Notes under the pieces: model-generated
Database searches by the model: none
What the model was told of the DNA's origin: nothing
The model's input: the letters and a program-made list of their open reading frames with translations, nothing else
Translations under genes and position numbers: made by a program
Shown: positions 4,037 to 5,139 of the stretch, piece by piece
How the letters are laid out: each line of letters opens with the position of its first letter
Numbering within the stretch: the stretch's first letter is position 1
From: an uncultured Clostridia bacterium
GTDB taxonomy: Bacteria; Bacillota; Clostridia; Lachnospirales; Lachnospiraceae
NCBI GenBank assembly: GCA_945622055.1
Contig: CALZBV010000175.1
Location: forward strand, 1-5,139
Reading direction: 5' to 3'
DNA length: 5,139 nt

Positions 4037-5139
4037 ATGGGACAGACAGGAAAGAAATCAGCAATTCGTGGTTTGATGGGATTTGAATTTCTGATTAAGC
4101 TTGCCTGTCTGTCTTTTTGTTTTCCTCTTTTCAGTCAGATGTTAAAATTTTGTATCCGGGTATCCGGATACAGTTATGTTACAAAAGAGAATGCCGTCCG
4201 TTTTTTCTTACAGCCAATGAGTCTTGTTTTTGTTGTTTTTCTTTTCGTTTTTTGTGCAATGATAATTCTGTATGAAATGTGCGCAGTCAGTCTTGCCGTG
4301 AGACAGCAGAAGGCAGATCGTACGGTAACACCTGCAGGACTGGTGTTTGGTGGATTTGATTACCTTCAAAAGCTTTTAAAGCGAAAGACCGGAGGAATCT
4401 GGATTGCCTTTTTTTCGTTGCTGTTTGTATTTTTTATTGATCTTCCTGTTTTCCTGTTTTTGTTAATCGGACTTCGACAAACGAGTGGGGTCGTACAATT
4501 TCTTATAAAGCCGGTCTGGCTTGTAATAATGTTTCTGGCTGTCTTTTTTCTGTGGTGGGTAGCGTTATTTGGCTGTGCTATTGTACTCGTTCCGGGAATT
4601 GACCACGGAAAGGTGGACAACATCAAAAGAGTGCGGAAAAGATTGCTGCGAAGCTATCAGAGGCTTTTAAAAGGATTGATAAAGCGAAGCGTGATTTTGT
4701 TTTTGGTAGAGGCACTGGTGTATATTGGCGGGCTGATGCTGATGATTTTTCTGGTACGCAGGCTGACAAAAGCGGAAACGACAATCATCGTACTGCTGCA
4801 CACCTTTGAACGCTTCCATTTGATTTTCTGCATTTTGTCTGCTTCCCTGAATGCAGTAATTTATGAATATTTTTGTGCCAGTCTGTTTTATGAGAAGCGT
4901 ACAAAGGAACAGGTTGACCATTTTTCAGAAGAGGAGCTTGCGTTTACGGAACACCGGACACTTCCGGGGATGAAATGGAAAAGAGCTGCATTTGGAGCAG
5001 CGATTACAATTACCCTGATTTCCTGCGGGCTATCTACCTTTTTCTTTTTCCGGAATGGTGCAGTTCTTATTGCAAGAGCAATTGATACGGTAAATATTAC
5101 GGCACATCGTGGCTCATCCAAAGCTGCACCGGAAAATAC
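4037..5139 (+). CDS. Membrane glycerophosphodiester phosphodiesterase, N-terminal part (3' end outside window)
   Basis: The frame is open from ATG 4037 to the window end: 367 codons and no stop. GGAG (4028-4031) lies 5 bases before the ATG, and the gap from the preceding gene is 17 bases. Residues 1-340 are mostly membrane: hydrophobic segments at roughly 16-36, 60-87, 121-146, 160-187, 217-241, 262-284 and 318-337, with basic loops such as 197-217. This fits the GPDPase membrane domain (PF10110 type), including the early FEFLIKL and SGYSYVTKEN. The last residues, ITAHRGSSKAAPEN (354-367), are the start of a GDPD catalytic domain: the HRG with its catalytic His357, and the PEN whose Glu binds the metal. 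Homologues of this kind are about 600 residues, so some 230 are missing. The enzyme hydrolyses glycerophosphodiesters to glycerol-3-phosphate and an alcohol, probably facing outside. Linkage to lipid or teichoic acid turnover is inferred. Confidence 0.88.
   Translation, partial: MGQTGKKSAIRGLMGFEFLIKLACLSFCFPLFSQMLKFCIRVSGYSYVTKENAVRFFLQPMSLVFVVFLFVFCAMIILYEMCAVSLAVRQQKADRTVTPAGLVFGGFDYLQKLLKRKTGGIWIAFFSLLFVFFIDLPVFLFLLIGLRQTSGVVQFLIKPVWLVIMFLAVFFLWWVALFGCAIVLVPGIDHGKVDNIKRVRKRLLRSYQRLLKGLIKRSVILFLVEALVYIGGLMLMIFLVRRLTKAETTIIVLLHTFERFHLIFCILSASLNAVIYEYFCASLFYEKRTKEQVDHFSEEELAFTEHRTLPGMKWKRAAFGAAITITLISCGLSTFFFFRNGAVLIARAIDTVNITAHRGSSKAAPEN
4041..4123 (+). terminator. Terminator-like long interrupted hairpin inside the start of the phosphodiesterase gene
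   Basis: GACAGACAGG (4041-4050) is perfectly complementary to CCTGTCTGTC (4104-4113), which is followed at once by TTTTTGTTTT (4114-4123). Pairing continues inward: AAG (4052-4054) with CTT (4100-4102), AATCAG (4056-4061) with CTGATT (4091-4096), and AATTC (4063-4067) with GAATT (4085-4089). This totals 24 Watson-Crick pairs around a loop of about 17 bases. The 5' arm begins one base after the start codon. It could be the terminator of the CobW pair or a conditional terminator that translating ribosomes prevent. Function is inferred from structure only. Confidence 0.5.

Overview
The window looks like a chromosomal stretch from a gut-type Lachnospiraceae (Clostridia, Firmicutes). The evidence is strong AGGAGG-type ribosome binding sites, moderate G+C, a DUF6465 protein with a Lys/Ala-rich tail, a lipoprotein of the RsiV/PdaC (DUF3298) type, and an MscL that ends in a zinc ribbon. 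All supported genes lie on the + strand. This assignment rests on family recognition, not on a database search.

Layout. Positions 2-313 are the 3' part of a DUF6465 gene, closed by a clean intrinsic terminator at 339-364. A Pro/Thr-linker lipoprotein follows at 436-1293; it starts at GTG, and its ribosome binding site overlaps the stop codon of a two-codon mini-ORF. A strong extended -10 sigma-A type promoter (1279-1306) overlaps the end of the lipoprotein gene. It drives what looks like a four-gene unit: mscL (1372-1827), a COG0523/CobW metallochaperone GTPase with a His/Glu repeat and two Cys-rich motifs (1869-3059), a second and divergent CobW-type GTPase fused to a YcgQ-like (TIGR03943/DUF1980) C-terminal module (3078-4019), and a membrane-anchored glycerophosphodiester phosphodiesterase cut by the window end (4037 to beyond 5139). 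The gaps are 41, 18 and 17 bases.

How the genes may work together. Three consecutive products carry metal-related features: a four-Cys zinc ribbon on MscL, 44 His plus 6 Cys in the first CobW protein, and a conserved Cys pair in the second. Metal (probably zinc) handling coupled to envelope function is therefore a reasonable inference, but no Zur-like operator is visible. The last gene begins inside a long interrupted hairpin (4041-4113) followed by TTTTTGTTTT. This is a terminator-like structure embedded in coding sequence, which could act as a conditional stop between the CobW pair and the phosphodiesterase. The most unusual points are this intragenic hairpin, the CobW-YcgQ fusion without a partner permease, and the symmetrical Cys/His repeat of the first CobW protein.
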